In this document: positions 45,400-57,935 of the stretch, piece after piece | Position numbering within the stretch: the first letter of the stretch is position 1 | Layout of the letters: every line of letters begins with the position of its first letter | Position numbers and translations under genes: made by a program | Notes under the pieces: model-generated | Databases searched by the model: none | Seen by the model: the letters and a program-made list of their open reading frames with translations, nothing else | What the model was told of the DNA's origin: nothing | Origin: Pelodera strongyloides | Taxonomy: Eukaryota; Nematoda; Chromadorea; Rhabditida; Rhabditidae | Reading direction: 5' to 3' | NCBI GenBank assembly: GCA_036852015.1 | Contig: JAANDG010000325.1 | Location: 1 to 64,000 of the forward strand | Length of the DNA: 64,000 nt

Positions 45400-48300
45400 C
45401 ATCTCTTAGACTTAGATGCACCCTCGGAGGTTCGTCGTTGATCAGTTCATGGGAAAAAAACAAAAAGAAAGCTCTTTAATATAATAAGTATAATGATCAA
45501 GAACTAAATAATGACTGCTTTGATTTAATCAAATAAACTTACTTTTGCAAAAATACACAGAACATGTCTAGGTGAGCTTCCGGAGCACAGAAAATTCGTT
45601 CAGTTCTGATTAGAAATTAGAACAATATTCCAGTTGGAAACTTTGCAGGATAAGAATTCAGTGTAAAACAGGGTTTACGTGACTAATTTAAAAGAATAGA
45701 CAGTGGACAATGGTTAAAAGGAACTCGTTCAAACGTTCAGTGAAACAGCTCTAGAGAAGATAATTATGAAAATAATGAACTACTAAAGAGAGTGCATAAT
45801 TACATAATTAGGTAATTAGGTCATTGGGTGACCTCCCCAACTTTTCGGATAATTAACTCGGACACAGACATTCAGACAATCGTCTGGACGTGGTTTTTTT
45901 TTGAAAGCACTTTTTTCCTCAAATGTAGATATTTCATACAATTTAAGAGAAATTAAAAACTTTGCAGGTAAAACTACTGAATATAGAATAAACATAAAAA
46001 AACTAAGCCTCGGCTGGCATAAATAAGTTACACAGGAAACCGAAAACTCCAAAAAAACTCGGATCATACCGTAGTCACACCAAAAAAACTACAACATTTC
46101 AAGGAGCGCATTTTGGTGGCTCATATGATGCACAAACTCTAAAAAGCAGGAGAATTTGATATTTTTGGTGAATACGGTAGTGACAGCTCATTAACACTGT
46201 CTCGAAAATATATCAAACTTTTAGTACATATTTATTTGGGTGTCACAGAACATACGCAGCAAGTGCATAATTATTGAAGAAAGTATTCTGAAAGCTTCTT
46301 TAGAACAAAAACGCACTTATGAATGGCTAATACTCGTCCGAGTGGTCTGAGGCTGAGCCTTACTAGTTTATGAAAAGAGTTTCCTAAAATAACATATTGA
46401 TAATTGATTCACACATTTTAATGTGTCAATAAATATTTAATATTTAATATATTAAAGTTGGATGCTTCACATGGAGTTTATAAACAAAGTACTATAGAAA
46501 ATTCGCGCCTTCTATAAATAATAATAACTAGAAAAAAGCACGCAAGGGTGGTTCAATACAAGGTTTCGAAGCTTATGAGTTGTTTCGCAGAGGTCCAGCA
46601 TTAGGCCCAGATGACTAATAGCTCGACGCCTTCAGGCTAGGGCTAGGGACAGGAGGCAGGAGGGTTCCAAAAAGTTCACCACTACCCAAAGTCGAATCTT
46701 CTACCAACTGCCTACGAGCCCTGTGTTCGACCAGTTAGGCCACACAGCTACACCGTTCATTGCAAGCCACTAGCAAGTTAATTGTTTCCGTTATACGGAG
46801 GAACTATATCTGTATATCTTTCCATTTGGAAATGAGTACTATTTGCATAACTGCACAAACAATAGCTGGTAGAATGTTTTGGCATGCGGGAGTGCATTAT
46901 AAACATTCGCATACAACATATGGGAATACATTTACCCAACATATTTCAAAAAGTGCCGTTATATCGCTTTAAAGTTTATTTTCTTCTAACTGGCTCTGAA
47001 CAAAATAACGAAATTTTCAGTGGCCTATAAAAAAAAGCCGAGTGACCAGGCGAAGTGTTTTAAAATTACTTTCAGCTGAAATTGCACGGCCGCACGCGAA
47101 TGTTTATTTGTGACCGTCATGCGTAGGTCAATTAGTAGAGGCCTAATTTATTGCTTGAATAATATTTACGGAAAAGGATACCAAGTGTGGTGCTTCTTTG
47201 ATCATTGCTCTGGGTGCTCATCGGTTGTTTATTTACCAGTTCGCGGGTTATTTATACGAATAACATTCAAAAAGTTCAATTTTTCTCATGATTTCGAAAT
47301 CATGTAGAATTATCACAGTTATCTTCGGGATTCCTTTTTTACGTGTGGAAAGCGAGGAAGAAAATTAAGTAGAAAAGGGAATGCACGAGCAAGTTGGGAA
47401 AAATTCAAAACTCGCGCTTTCTCTGGAGCGCACTACTTCGGTAGACCTGAGGCCATATTCACCACTCCGTTTCCCTCGGGGAAATAGTCCCTGGGGACAG
47501 AAAATAGCATTCTAATTTGAGAGACGCAGAGAGAAAGACGGGGAATTCCCCATGGGGAATTGAGTGGTGAATACGGCCTCAGAGCGGACTGCAGGGACCC
47601 CTTCGATGCCCTGAAGAATAGTCCTAGCTTTAACCTTTAACCTTTAACCAAGCACACTACCGTAGTCATACAGTATTCACGGAATTCTCCATGTTAATTT
47701 GAATCTAGAGCTCACTTCGCAAATAAAGTGGAATGAAACAATCAAATATAAAACATTTGTTGACTCTTATTAGCAATATAGGAAAAAAATAAACATAGTT
47801 GGAAGCAAAAGTTTAAACAAAAAAATGTAGGCGTAAAGTCACGAGGAATAATTCTTAGAATTGTTTGGAATGGACATTTCCGGAGCAAACTATACGAGCC
47901 GCTCAGCCCTCGGACTAAGCCCCACCAGACAAAAGTGCCTTTAAAGTTAATTGTTGGGACGACTAATTAAAACGACGGATTAAGATTAGTCTGGAAGAGG
48001 AAACCTTGTATTCCGACACAATGGAAATTATCCCTAAATAAATGGACTTACAACTTACAAGACGGCCTAATGCTATCCGAACCCATTAAAGGGATAGGCA
48101 CGTGCTCAACGAGAACCCAAAAGTTGCGCGCACAACGTTTTGGGGTGAGTTCTTTCAAAAACGTTGTCGAAAAGCTGCGGAAATGGAAATGGTTGCGGAA
48201 ATGGATTATTTGCATGCAAGGGTCAGTTCACAAAATGTGTCACAGATTTAAGTGTATATGGTAAGGTGGTCATATATTTCGTTTATAACTCGGAAGTAAA

Positions 48301-50388
48301 TTCAATTATTATATATGCTAATATTAAAGTCGCAGAGAGTATTGTAGGTGTTAACAAACACTAATGCAAGCCGTTTTATTTATATAACTCGTGGCCCACA
48401 ATATATCTGCCCTCCCACTAGTAACTCGTTTCATATTGACTTTTGAAGCATGAAAACTCCAAAAAAACTAGACTATTTTTTTTTTGATTTTTTCTGCAAT
48501 TGAACTTTATATGCTTCATTTGCGAACCGAGCAAAAAAAAGTGCAATCGGGCGTGCTTTATAATAGCATAATTATAGATTATTGTGGGCGAAAGGCACTA
48601 TTTTTATCTGTATCTTTTGCTGCATACATTTTCACTTTTCGTCCGGTCGGTGTGCCGCCCTTTCGCCAGGCGTACCAGACGAGAGTCTGGCGAAGACTGG
48701 GCGAAGTGCGCGGCAAATCCTGGGCGACCCTCTTGTGTTCGCCGCGCACCACCAGTTAAAGTTTCGCGTTGGAGAGCCAATCCAATGTCTATTTTTTATA
48801 CGCTCTCTTATAAAATAGTACGCAATGTTTTCTTTTATGTTTATCTACTCGATATGATATGGATGAACATAATAAAAATCAGAAAAATTTGCTGTGGTGA
48901 CCGCATGGCGCAGCGTAACAAAAAAGTGTTATGATACACATCAGATGCAAAAAAATGACAAGCAGACAAAAACATTATTTAAAGAAAGTTGCTTGCATAG
49001 TAACAATTTTACTAAATAAGCCGGAGCGTAGGACACTATTATAACAACCGCAATACGTAGGTAGGGTTCTTATGCGCCTACGTTACCCGTTTGATGGTAA
49101 AAGAGTATGTGAATTTCCAGTCTTTCGAGCATTAAATTCGTGTAGAGGAATAATCCCTTGAAATTGCAGTAGCCAAAAAGGAAAAAGAACCTCACGTGCA
49201 GTATATTTAGAGTAAAAAGGATAGTTTAACCATTTTAAAAAAGTATATTTGTTTACAAGATGCAGTTTTGCACCAAAGTAAAACAACATAAACATAAGCC
49301 CGAATGCATGTTTAGAAGTTAGTAAGGAAGTGATAAAGAAATAGAGGAATAAAGAGGGGAGAGAGGATAGAGAGGGGAGAGAGGGGGAGAGAGGAGAGAG
49401 ACAGAGGGGAGAGAGGCGGGATGGAGCAAGAGAGACAGAGGAGTCAAGTAAATGTTAAATTTAGTATTGTGAAAGATAAACAGCTGGTGACCGTGACTTG
49501 TATTATGATTTAGGATCAGAGGGTGAAGATACTGAACAGGCTGACTTAGCTTTGATCACTAGGGTGGTTATTCTACTCACCAAATTTGGTGTTTAGTTGT
49601 CCAAAGACTGCGCTTGAGCTAATGCTGTGTGATTACGGTAGGTTGAAACGAATCAGAAAACCCAAGCCCAAACGTTTAATATTTGGTTGACGGTTACTTT
49701 GCTGATAAGACTTTCAGTTTTCTCGGGGTAATTTCTATACATTTGTTTATATTCACAAACAAACAAATATTAATGGTTATCTAATTGACCTACTGAAAAT
49801 ATTGCCCTTACAGTAATAGCTTAACAGTATTAGTATTATTATTATTATTATTATTATTAGTACAAACATTTATAGTATTGTTGTATTGTGTTAAAACCAG
49901 GAACACAAAAATGAATAAACAAAAGTGGCAAAAAAGCATCAAAATGATGGTTGTTCGATCGTCATTTTTCCACAAAAATTGCCCGCATTTTGATTAGCAT
50001 AATCTCTGCGAGAAACCAGGGAATTTCCATTTTTCTTCTATTTATATGCTCGTTTCTGTGTTCGACATTCAATTTCAATTGGACGGAAATAAAAATACGT
50101 GATTTTCAATAATATTTCATATTTGGTCTTTAGCCACTTACGCTAAAGCCTTGAATTGGAGGTATCAAATGAAAAATTCTAACTAAATAGTTAAGCGTCG
50201 ACGTTGAAACATTTGGCGTTCAACGGTTCAACCGTCGAGTTCTCTCTAGAAAATTATAGAAATTTGATCTCCATAAGTTGATCCGTTTCAAGTTTCAGGT
50301 TACAAAACTTCTGTTCTTTATAATAGTATCTAAAAAGTGAGAGCACACAGTTTCTGAATATTGCACAGATCTTTTTTCATGTCATTTT
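45400..50388. other. Gene-poor region
   Basis: No supported gene. It contains a family C MITE (47448-47582), a relic MITE-A right end near 46925-46975 (TTATATCGCTTTAAAG), a locally GC-rich stretch at 48640-48790 whose ORFs show no recognisable domain, a GA-rich tract (49340-49440) and an (ATT)n run near 49830-49860. Confidence 0.6.
47448..47582. mobile_element. Family C MITE copy
   Basis: The ends are GAGGCCATATTCACCACTCCG and GAGTGGTGAATACGGCCTC. The interior has CCTCGGGGAAATAGTCCC and GAATTCCCCATGGGG. This is the best-preserved copy of the family in the window (about 135 bases). Confidence 0.8.
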
Positions 50389-50569
50389 TAAAGCGAAATA
50401 CCGGTCGGTTTTTGAAACGCATCGAGTACGCCAACACTCTTATGCGTCATATGCAAATGAGCATAATTTAGCATAAAAAACAGACCGCAATTCGTCACCA
50501 ATTAGCATAGCTACAAAGAATGCAGTTGTCCGCGATGCATTTCAAAAACCGGCTGGTTCTTCGCTTTAA
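50389..50569. mobile_element. MITE-A copy
   Basis: The ends are TA-AAGCGAAATACCGGTCGG and CCGGCTGGTTCTTCGCTT-TA. The interior is CATATGCAAATGAGCATAATTTAG. Full length. Confidence 0.85.
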
Positions 50570-50828
50570 GTAGTAAACTGAAGTAAACTGAAGTAATATA
50601 CGTTTGGTGGTCGTATAAGAAGGGATAAAAACAATGAATTGAAAATAATGAAAACATTGTTTATGAATTCAACCGAGAAGAAAATACATAAATTCTTAAT
50701 CCATTCGTGATTCTTCCTCATTTTCACGAAGAAACGAGAGATATTTCTGAAAATAGTTGAGAATTGGAATTGGGACAAAGTTCAAGTAAATTAAGTAAAA
50801 AATAAATAAAATAAGATAAAAAAAAGTA

Positions 50829-50980
50829 AAAAAACAAAGTAATAAAGTAAAAAGTCAATTTAAAATATATTTTCAATTAATTAATTAAAAAAACAAAGTA
50901 ATAAAGTAAAAAGTCGATTTAAAATATATTTTCAATTAATTAATTACAAAAACCAAGTAATAAAGTAAAAAGTCGATTTA
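50829..50980. repeat. Tandem repeat, about 58 bp unit, interrupted by an element
   Basis: Units with AACAAAGTAATAAAGTAAAA, AGTCGATTTAAAATATATTT and TCAATTAATTAATTA repeat two and a half times. The third unit is cut at its TTTAAA by the element 50978-51339 and resumes with AAATATATTTTCAATTAATT at about 51338. Confidence 0.85.
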
Positions 50981-51339
50981 AAGGGAATATGTATGCCCTT
51001 TTTGAAGTTAAGCTGTATTAATAGAATGTGTGTTCCTCATTAAGGAAACAACAACAAAAATTGTTAAAAGTTTCCCATTTAAAAGAAAATGATTTTCAAA
51101 GTTCATCTTTTCCATAGTAAACGCGTTGCTTGACCCCCTGGCTTACACGGCAGTGCTGATGGAGCAAAAAATTTTGCATATGTGTGCATACATCGGCATA
51201 TAGCATGCAACAGCGACATATTTGCATGCAAATGAGAATATTCGAATTTACATATTCAGTCGCCTACTTAAATTCATGTCTGGTGTGGAAACTCTAGTTT
51301 CGCAGTTGTTTATTTTGAGTGCCTACATATTCCCTTTAA
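50978..51339. mobile_element. Short-TIR element inserted in a tandem repeat, TTAAAGGGAATATGTA ends
   Basis: The ends are TTAAAGGGAATATGTATGCC and GGC/GCCTACATATTCCCTTTAA, about 20 bases of terminal inverted repeat. The interior is unique, with no ORF. The neighbouring intact repeat units give the empty site GATTTAAAATAT, so the insertion duplicated TTAA or the TA within it. Confidence 0.85.
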
Positions 51340-51652
51340 AATATATTTTCAATTAATTAATTAAATTTCTCACCACAAAAAAATGCTTGCTATTGATGTA
51401 AGAAAATCGCTTACTAATTGTGAATATTTCCACGTTTTTTTAAATGTTTACAATTAAGGAAAAGCGTATTCAATCCTTGAGCCAATCGAGTAGAAACGTT
51501 TTGCTTCCACTGAAATAATAATGTTTTACTTACTAAAACAACTCATATTGAATAATTTATGCTCAGATAACTTGCATTCTAAAAAAGATGCCTTATCTGT
51601 ATGTGATTCCCCCAACACACAACGTCAAACTATCAATAAGGGATCTATCAAA

Positions 51653-51834
51653 TTTAAAGCGAAAGATCGGCCGGTTTTTGAAACGCTTCGTGGACAACTG
51701 CATTCTTATGCATTTATGGTAACTGTGGACGAATTGGGGTCGATTTTTATTCTAAATTATGCTCATTTGCATATGACTCATAAAAATGACAGTGTCCGCG
51801 ATGCGTTTAAAAAACCGGCCGGTATTTCCCTTTA
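51653..51834. mobile_element. MITE-A copy just after the kinase stop codon
   Basis: The ends are TTAAAGCGAAAGATCGGCCGG and CCGGCCGGTATTTCCCTTTAA. It ends 17 bases from the stop codon of the minus-strand kinase gene. Read on the minus strand it contains AATAAA at 51751-51746, about 100 bases after that stop. Confidence 0.85.
51746..51751 (-). terminator. Possible poly(A) signal of the kinase gene, within MITE-A
   Basis: AATAAA on the minus strand, about 100 bases beyond the kinase TGA. The motif belongs to the MITE-A consensus (AGAATAAAAA). Use is inferred from distance only. Confidence 0.4.
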
Positions 51835-51851
51835 AAGTGATTTCTACAATC

Positions 51852-54807
51852 TCACCCTTCTGAGCCGAGAATTGACGATTTAATACTGTTCTTAATTTTC
51901 GCATAATCGACAAGCGAATCGTAGTTGAGTGAATTGATGTACTCGAGTATTTCTGGGAAGGGAGCCTTCATATCAGAAACAACATCTCCTCCATTTTCTA
52001 AACAAAAGGAATCGAGTAAAAAATAAAAGTGTGCTGTTCTTACTGATTATTCCAAGAAAACAAAATTTCCTACATTATGCACAAACCATACATGAATATT
52101 CATCTAAATTACTGGGCAGAAACAGAATCTCTAAAACTAACTGTAAACGCTATAAAGCTGGAAATTTTCAAAACGAGCATAACTGCATAGTAAAATAAAC
52201 GATTTACGAAAAGAACGTACCTTTCATGAAAGTTTCTTTCAATTTTTTGACTTTCTTCTCATTTTTCACTCCTTTCCACGGAAGTGGAATTAATGTCAAC
52301 AAATCACAGACAATGTAGAACCATGACTCCAGGTCAGACTTTCTTAAATTTGGTTTATCTTGTAAGACAAGTATAAATTTGTCCCCAAATTCAAAAATTG
52401 TGACCCGACCCGTTTCGTAATAAAAAATATATCTTCATTGCTGTTTTTGCACGATAGTTATACTTTTCAGAAAATGAGCAGACAAAAAATGGTAGAGCGA
52501 AAAGCAGACAGACCACGATTCACGAATTACTTGAGATAATTAGCCAATTAGTAAAGAGTGGAAAGGCAATTGGGTAGCAAACCAATGCTGATTTGTCCTA
52601 AAAAAACCCTACGGACAACTCGCTTCTCCCTTGTGCACATCGAGTGAGGCAAAGTTAAGCGTACTTTCGTCAGTTACAATGCCATTGGACAGATTTTGAC
52701 GGACACTGAAAATTACTCAGTTTACGGTATTCAAGCGGTATATTGGTATATAGTATGTTTTGCTTTATACGATATATAAATTATAAAATAAGAAGAAATA
52801 TTGAAGTTTATTTTAAATATCTATCCTTTCCTTATATAAAATGAGATCTCAAATATGCGCTATGAAAGGGTTAGGTTTAACAAATATGATAATTAAACAT
52901 GTAATGAACCGACCTTTTAATGGGTTTCCCGCGTTCAAACTTGATTGACGAGCCAAAATCAACGATGTATATCCGTTTCTTATTAGTGCACCCTATACAG
53001 AAGTTTTCCGGTTTTATGTCGCGGTGAATAAAACCAAAGAAATGAACATCCTGAAATTATATTGTATTATTTCGAAACGTTCTCCGCTTTTCCGAAAAAA
53101 CGTTTTCCGCTTTACCGGCAAAAAAAACAAAACTGGTATCGTTGGTTTGCTGTGCAAGGTGGTATCATAAGACCAAAACTGGAAAAAAGGGCTCTCGGAT
53201 CAAACCCAAACTATGTTAGCGCTAGCGCGCTAACAAAGGATTCCCCATGTTATTTTACAAACCACGGCCTATCCTTCCTTCCTTACTGTTAGTCCTATTA
53301 TTAACCACCCACCCGTATACACTTAAACATCTCAAATATGATGAAAAGTGCCGTGCGCCGGGAAAAATTGCCGCCACAATCCTAAATAAAGAAAAACGTT
53401 AAACACTTTCGATGTTTGTTCCATAGATGTTTTAGGGTTATAATCTCTTTATACCACACCAAAGGGGTAAAACTTGGTAGCTGGGTAAAACTGGTGGAGG
53501 TAAATCGGCTTCCCGAGAAAATTGGCCTCCGGGAAGTTTAGTTTAAAGGCCAGTATGTCCTGCTTCAGAAATGGACTGGACTCCGGTGCACCGTTTCTGC
53601 TGATTCGGTTGATATAGCCCGGTACTCTTTACTTTACTCTTTAATCTCTTTATAAACGTAATTATCATTATCATTATCAATCTAAAGGGGTTAATATAAA
53701 AGTATAAAACAAAACCTCCAACCTGTCTCATTTTAACTAGATTGTCCCCAAATAGTGACATGACAACAAAAAAGAGATTTCCAGCCTTTCCTCGGTCAAT
53801 TAAACGGGCAAAATGAAGTCGCATCGCCTTATTTTCTTTGCCCTTTTCGAATACCGACATGAGTTTTACTTCGGCCTTAAACGAATGCAATTATGACGTC
53901 CATTAATACTTTACACGTTGTAAATTTGATTACTGAGGTTATTTTTATTTTCATTTTTTTTTTGTATACTGGCATATTTCAGTTATCTGTCACATCAACC
54001 CAAATGTAATCGTTAAAAATTTTGTCGCTGCCCATCGCCGGGAAAAAGTAGGTGGCGCGACAAGATTGCGCTCTTTTCGCGGGGTGCCAGTTTGGAGCTG
54101 CTTGTGCGCCCACTATTACAGTGACCTATCAATTACCTTTAACCTGACACTGTATGTCGGTCTTCTGTGTTCTGCCTTCACTGCAACCTGCTCATTCTTC
54201 GTATCGGCCAAGTATACACAACTAAACCGGCCTTCGCCAATTTTCTTGACGATTTTGTACCTGAATGGAAATTCTTACTGTGATTATTACTCTAGAGGTC
54301 TAGAGTACCGTACATGTGTGTTGTGCGCTGTGTAAGCAGCGTCAGTTTGCAGAGCAAAATTACAAGCCAATCCCATACGCACACATTTGTCGCGCCATTT
54401 TCGCGCGGCTCGACGCCAAGTTTCCCAGTCTATAAAATCCCTATGCTAATTGTGGAACAGCGACACCTTACTTTTCTTTGCTAGTGGCCAGCGTATCTCC
54501 AACTCGTAACTCGCCCAATTTCCGTATGTAAGAGTCTAGCGCAACGAGTTCTTCGTTCTACAATGAAAGATGTAGTTTAAAAAAAAGTAAATAAAGTGAC
54601 AGCAGTATAAGGAAAAGTGTGAAGGAGAGTAGTGATAGATAAAGTGTATCATGTTCTTTTACATGATAACCCTTTCGACCCTGATCGTATACGAGGATTT
54701 TGCTGTAGTTGGTAGATAGATCGATGTGGGCTGTTACCAATTGTTTCTTGAGAATATTTCAGATTTACGTTATGTTTGTCCCAAATTAAACTGATACAAA
54801 GACATGA

Positions 54808-54838
<31 letters not shown>

Positions 54839-57445
54839 TGGAGAGAGAGAGAGAGAATCGAGTGAGATGATGAACTCACACAGAGATTTTTCAGATTCGC
54901 AGCAATGAGTGGATGCGGCTCCTCGAGCATGAACCGTTTTATGTCATAATCCTGAATAAGGGTATTGATCAGAGTTCACTTTTGGTTTGAAAGTGGAAAA
55001 AAATAGAATAATAACTAATGGAACTACGAATATAATATAATATAAAAACTAACGTTTTGCGGTTCAGGAGCAGAGGTAATTTTCTGATAAACCTGAAAAT
55101 TTTTTTTCAGTTTAGTGAAAATCCGTATGATCAACTACCCGATCACAGAAAATACGTTAAAAGTCTAAAAGTACGTACCGATTTTGTGATTCCCGGATTC
55201 ATTTGGACCTAAATAGAGAATTTTGTTGCATCAATACGACTTTGTTTTGTTTTGGAGGAATTGATCTATGTCGAAGTACAACGTACATATGACACGGAAA
55301 ATTCCCCACCGCATCTATAGCATATACAATTATCGGACATGTAGAGAACTTCCCCCCCCCCCCCTTGATGCGCCGCACGCAGGTGTACCAACTGGATTTG
55401 GAGACCTGTCCTTCCGTGGCTGGCCCTCTTTTGTTCGCGGCTGTGACGGGGAGTTTCAGTCATTAGCCAGCCGGAGCCCGTCGCCTGCGCATGATAGGCG
55501 CGGAATTTACTAAGCCAGTACAGTGCGCTCACCATATGGCATGGGTCGCGTTGCCGTCTCTCATTGAACAATATAATAATAATATGTTGTTCTTCTCTTT
55601 CCAATAGGAAATAAACCGACCTTATCATCTTTATCGTCCGATTTCTCTTGTCCGGAGAAATTGCACAGCGATTTGGATGCCATCTAAAAGAAAAATATAT
55701 AATCTAACAATAAGATCTCACATATTAGACGTAATCTTTCCAATAATATATTCTATTTTTACTTTATCGGTAGCACTGTATACGGTGGTACTGTATAAAA
55801 GACAACAATTCCAAGCAGTGTATCTTGTCTTCCAAGGCACACTGCTCTTTAACTAAACGGGAAGTTTCAGTATTTTCAGCATTTCCTAATAAGCATAATT
55901 ATGAACTTTATTTCTACTCACCGGAGGCAGCTCAATCTCGTCACTCTCGTCTTTGGTTGCCTCTCGCACCTGGAATAAACAAATAATTAAAATACGGAAC
56001 TTATTTCGGAATTTTTGGAAACCCTATTTTTGTAAGTAAGCAAACCCTATTATAAAGTCCCGGTAACAAACTTGAAATAAAACTTTTGGATATTTATGCA
56101 GTGAGATTATAAAAATATTACTTCTTCCTCCGTTGTGGCTCCCTTTTTCTTTCTCCTTTTAGTTTTTTCTCCTTTCTTAGGTTTTCCGTCCGGTTCCTAA
56201 TATTAGAATTTTTAGCTCTACGGTAACATTTACAATATTAGAAACATGTTGGAATATTACACCCAGTGAGGGAGACAGGAGAGTCTCATCTGTGACCGTA
56301 TCCACGAACAGTGGGAGCCTCCCCGGTTGGGAGAATTTGCCTCTGCGTGTCTCTGATTCGTGTGATCCCTCTCTTTCTCTCACTTCCACTGGGAGTTGGG
56401 AGCATATTCCCGGTGTTCGTGAATACGACCACTGTTATCTGGTCTAGGTTTAGATCCATGAATGAGTTATAAAAACAAATAACAGAACAGTACTCACATC
56501 ATCGTCTACAGTTTGTGATTTCTTCTTTTTCTTCCTCTTTACAGATCCAATCTAAGCCAGAAAAGTAACAATAACAGTATCTCAACAATATTTATGAAGC
56601 AGAAAGTCGACCACTGTTGGCAAGGGATCGTTCCTGCGTAGAGACAAATTAGGGGACACTCTTGTCGTCGTAAGCAATTTATGAAACTCTTTGTCAGATT
56701 CTTGAATAAGACATTATGTGAAAAACCTCTTCGTCCACTGTGGCCTCTTTTGTTTTGTCCTTTTTCTTGCGACGTCGACTTTTATTACTAGCCTGAAAAG
56801 CAAACGAAATAACTTGATATATACCTTCCCCATATTGTAGGATGAAGACCCCAGGGAAGGCTGACTAAACTCTGTACCTCCTCATCAACCGTCCTCTCTT
56901 TGTTCTTTTTCTTAACTAGTCCCGCTTCGGATTCTTTTTTCACGGGAAAGATACGATCGGATTCATTCTGAAATGAAAGGAACATATCGAAGTAGAAATG
57001 GAGAATTCACTCGAGGGATAAATATATTAAAGGTGGATAACATCCGTATTTTGAACTCCCATGCATCATATGCAAATTGGTATGACACTACATAGGAATA
57101 CAGCGTCCAGAAAACCGGATGTTATTCCGCTTTAAGGTCGCACAACTATCACTTAAACATAATTAAGTTTCATGAACTATATATAGTACATAAAAAAATA
57201 ACCTCGTCAACAGTTGCCTCTTTGTCCTTTTTTGGTTTCTTAACCTTTCCCGCACTGAGACGATCGACACGACTCTGAAAGGAGAATATGTAAAATACAA
57301 CTTGTACCACTTTTGAAAATGGTACAATACCATGGTTGCACAATGGTCGAAGACGCTGTGTGTCGAGTTTGACACCTACCCTTGGTAATAATTTATACAA
57401 AAACAATGAAAACGCACCATACAAACAGAATACTATCACCGGTGG
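51852..57445 (-). CDS. Casein kinase 1-like protein kinase with membrane segment and Lys/Glu exon-repeat extension (5' end unresolved)
   Basis: Nineteen minus-strand exons join in phase: 57445-57380, 57274-57203, 56967-56878, 56792-56727, 56551-56498, 56196-56122, 55969-55922, 55683-55621, 55208-55179, 55092-55054, 54951-54880, 54557-54472, 54260-54137, 53875-53723, 53381-53313, 53050-52914, 52705-52613, 52342-52221, 51997-51852. They give about 534 residues. The kinase has the Gly loop KIGEGRFSCVY, Lys in VAVK, the catalytic loop FIHRDIKPENF and DFG, so it looks active and fits the CK1/TTBK-like nematode group. N-terminal to it, the exon at 57445 encodes a possible membrane segment (VIVFCLYGAFSLFLYKLL). 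Five exons then each encode a basic run ending in TVDEE-like residues. The true start is unknown: the first exon listed has no ATG, and exon 55683 starts with ATG after TTTTAG and could be an alternative start. Some donors (gttttt, gttatt) and one AAG acceptor (52343) are weak. Confidence 0.8.
54808..54857. repeat. (GA)n microsatellite in a kinase intron
   Basis: GA dinucleotide run with two short breaks, in the intron 54879-54558. It shows as CT on the coding strand, shortly after the donor at 54879. Confidence 0.85.
56290..56434. mobile_element. Family C MITE copy in a kinase intron
   Basis: The ends are GTGACCGTATCCACGAACAG and GTTCGTGAATACGACCACTG. The interior is rich in CTCTC/GGGAG inverted blocks. 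It is diverged from the copy at 47448 but has the same end motif. It is in the intron 56497-56197. Confidence 0.6.
57026..57135. mobile_element. Short derivative of MITE-A in a kinase intron
   Basis: About 110 bases: left end TTAAAGGTGGATAACATCCG, right end CGGATGTTATTCCGCTTTAA, with CATCATATGCAAATTGGTATG between. It is a shortened or related element. Confidence 0.6.
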
Positions 57446-57935
57446 CTAATGAAAAGACGTATGTGTGCACACATTATGATTTATTTCTTATTTATAACAA
57501 TAAGAGTATCATTTGAATAAAAAATTTTCCTTACTAATTGGATACGTTGTTGCAACTGTGTTGATGTTATAAGGTTTGCAGTTAGACATGATCGGATGCA
57601 GGCTATTGTAAGTTCGGGTGTCTGGCCCCAGTACCAGAACGTCTCCGTTAATGAATGGAATCACTTATGACTCTAAAAATGTGCCAAAACTCCGTTATTT
57701 GTGAGACAGTATCGTCTTCTGTCAGTAATCATGCGATTTTACACAGCAGTAAATGCAAGATTCTCTGTGAGCCCCTCACAGGTTTATTCGATGGGGAACA
57801 AGCTTCTTATTAAAACTGTAATTAGAACTGTTTATAGTGTAATTTCTCGGTGTGTAATTAATGGATACCCAAAAGCAATTATCTAATTCAACAAAGGAAA
57901 ATTTGTAATTACCAATGTATTGAACAAATATGTGT

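Noticed and set aside
46690..46757. Minus-strand tRNA-Thr(CGT)-like sequence with loop CTCGTAG and TTCGA
   Set aside because: The acceptor and T stems do not pair convincingly. At most a decayed tRNA relic.
48484..48934. Overlapping ORFs in a GC-richer stretch
   Set aside because: No recognisable domain, three competing frames and no splice-phase support. Probably chance from base composition.
57537..57660. Minus-strand open frame (FWYWGQTPELTIACIRS) continuing upstream of the kinase exons to a donor at 57535
   Set aside because: The phase and donor fit as a further kinase exon, but there is no ATG, no clear acceptor and no family match. Left out of the model.
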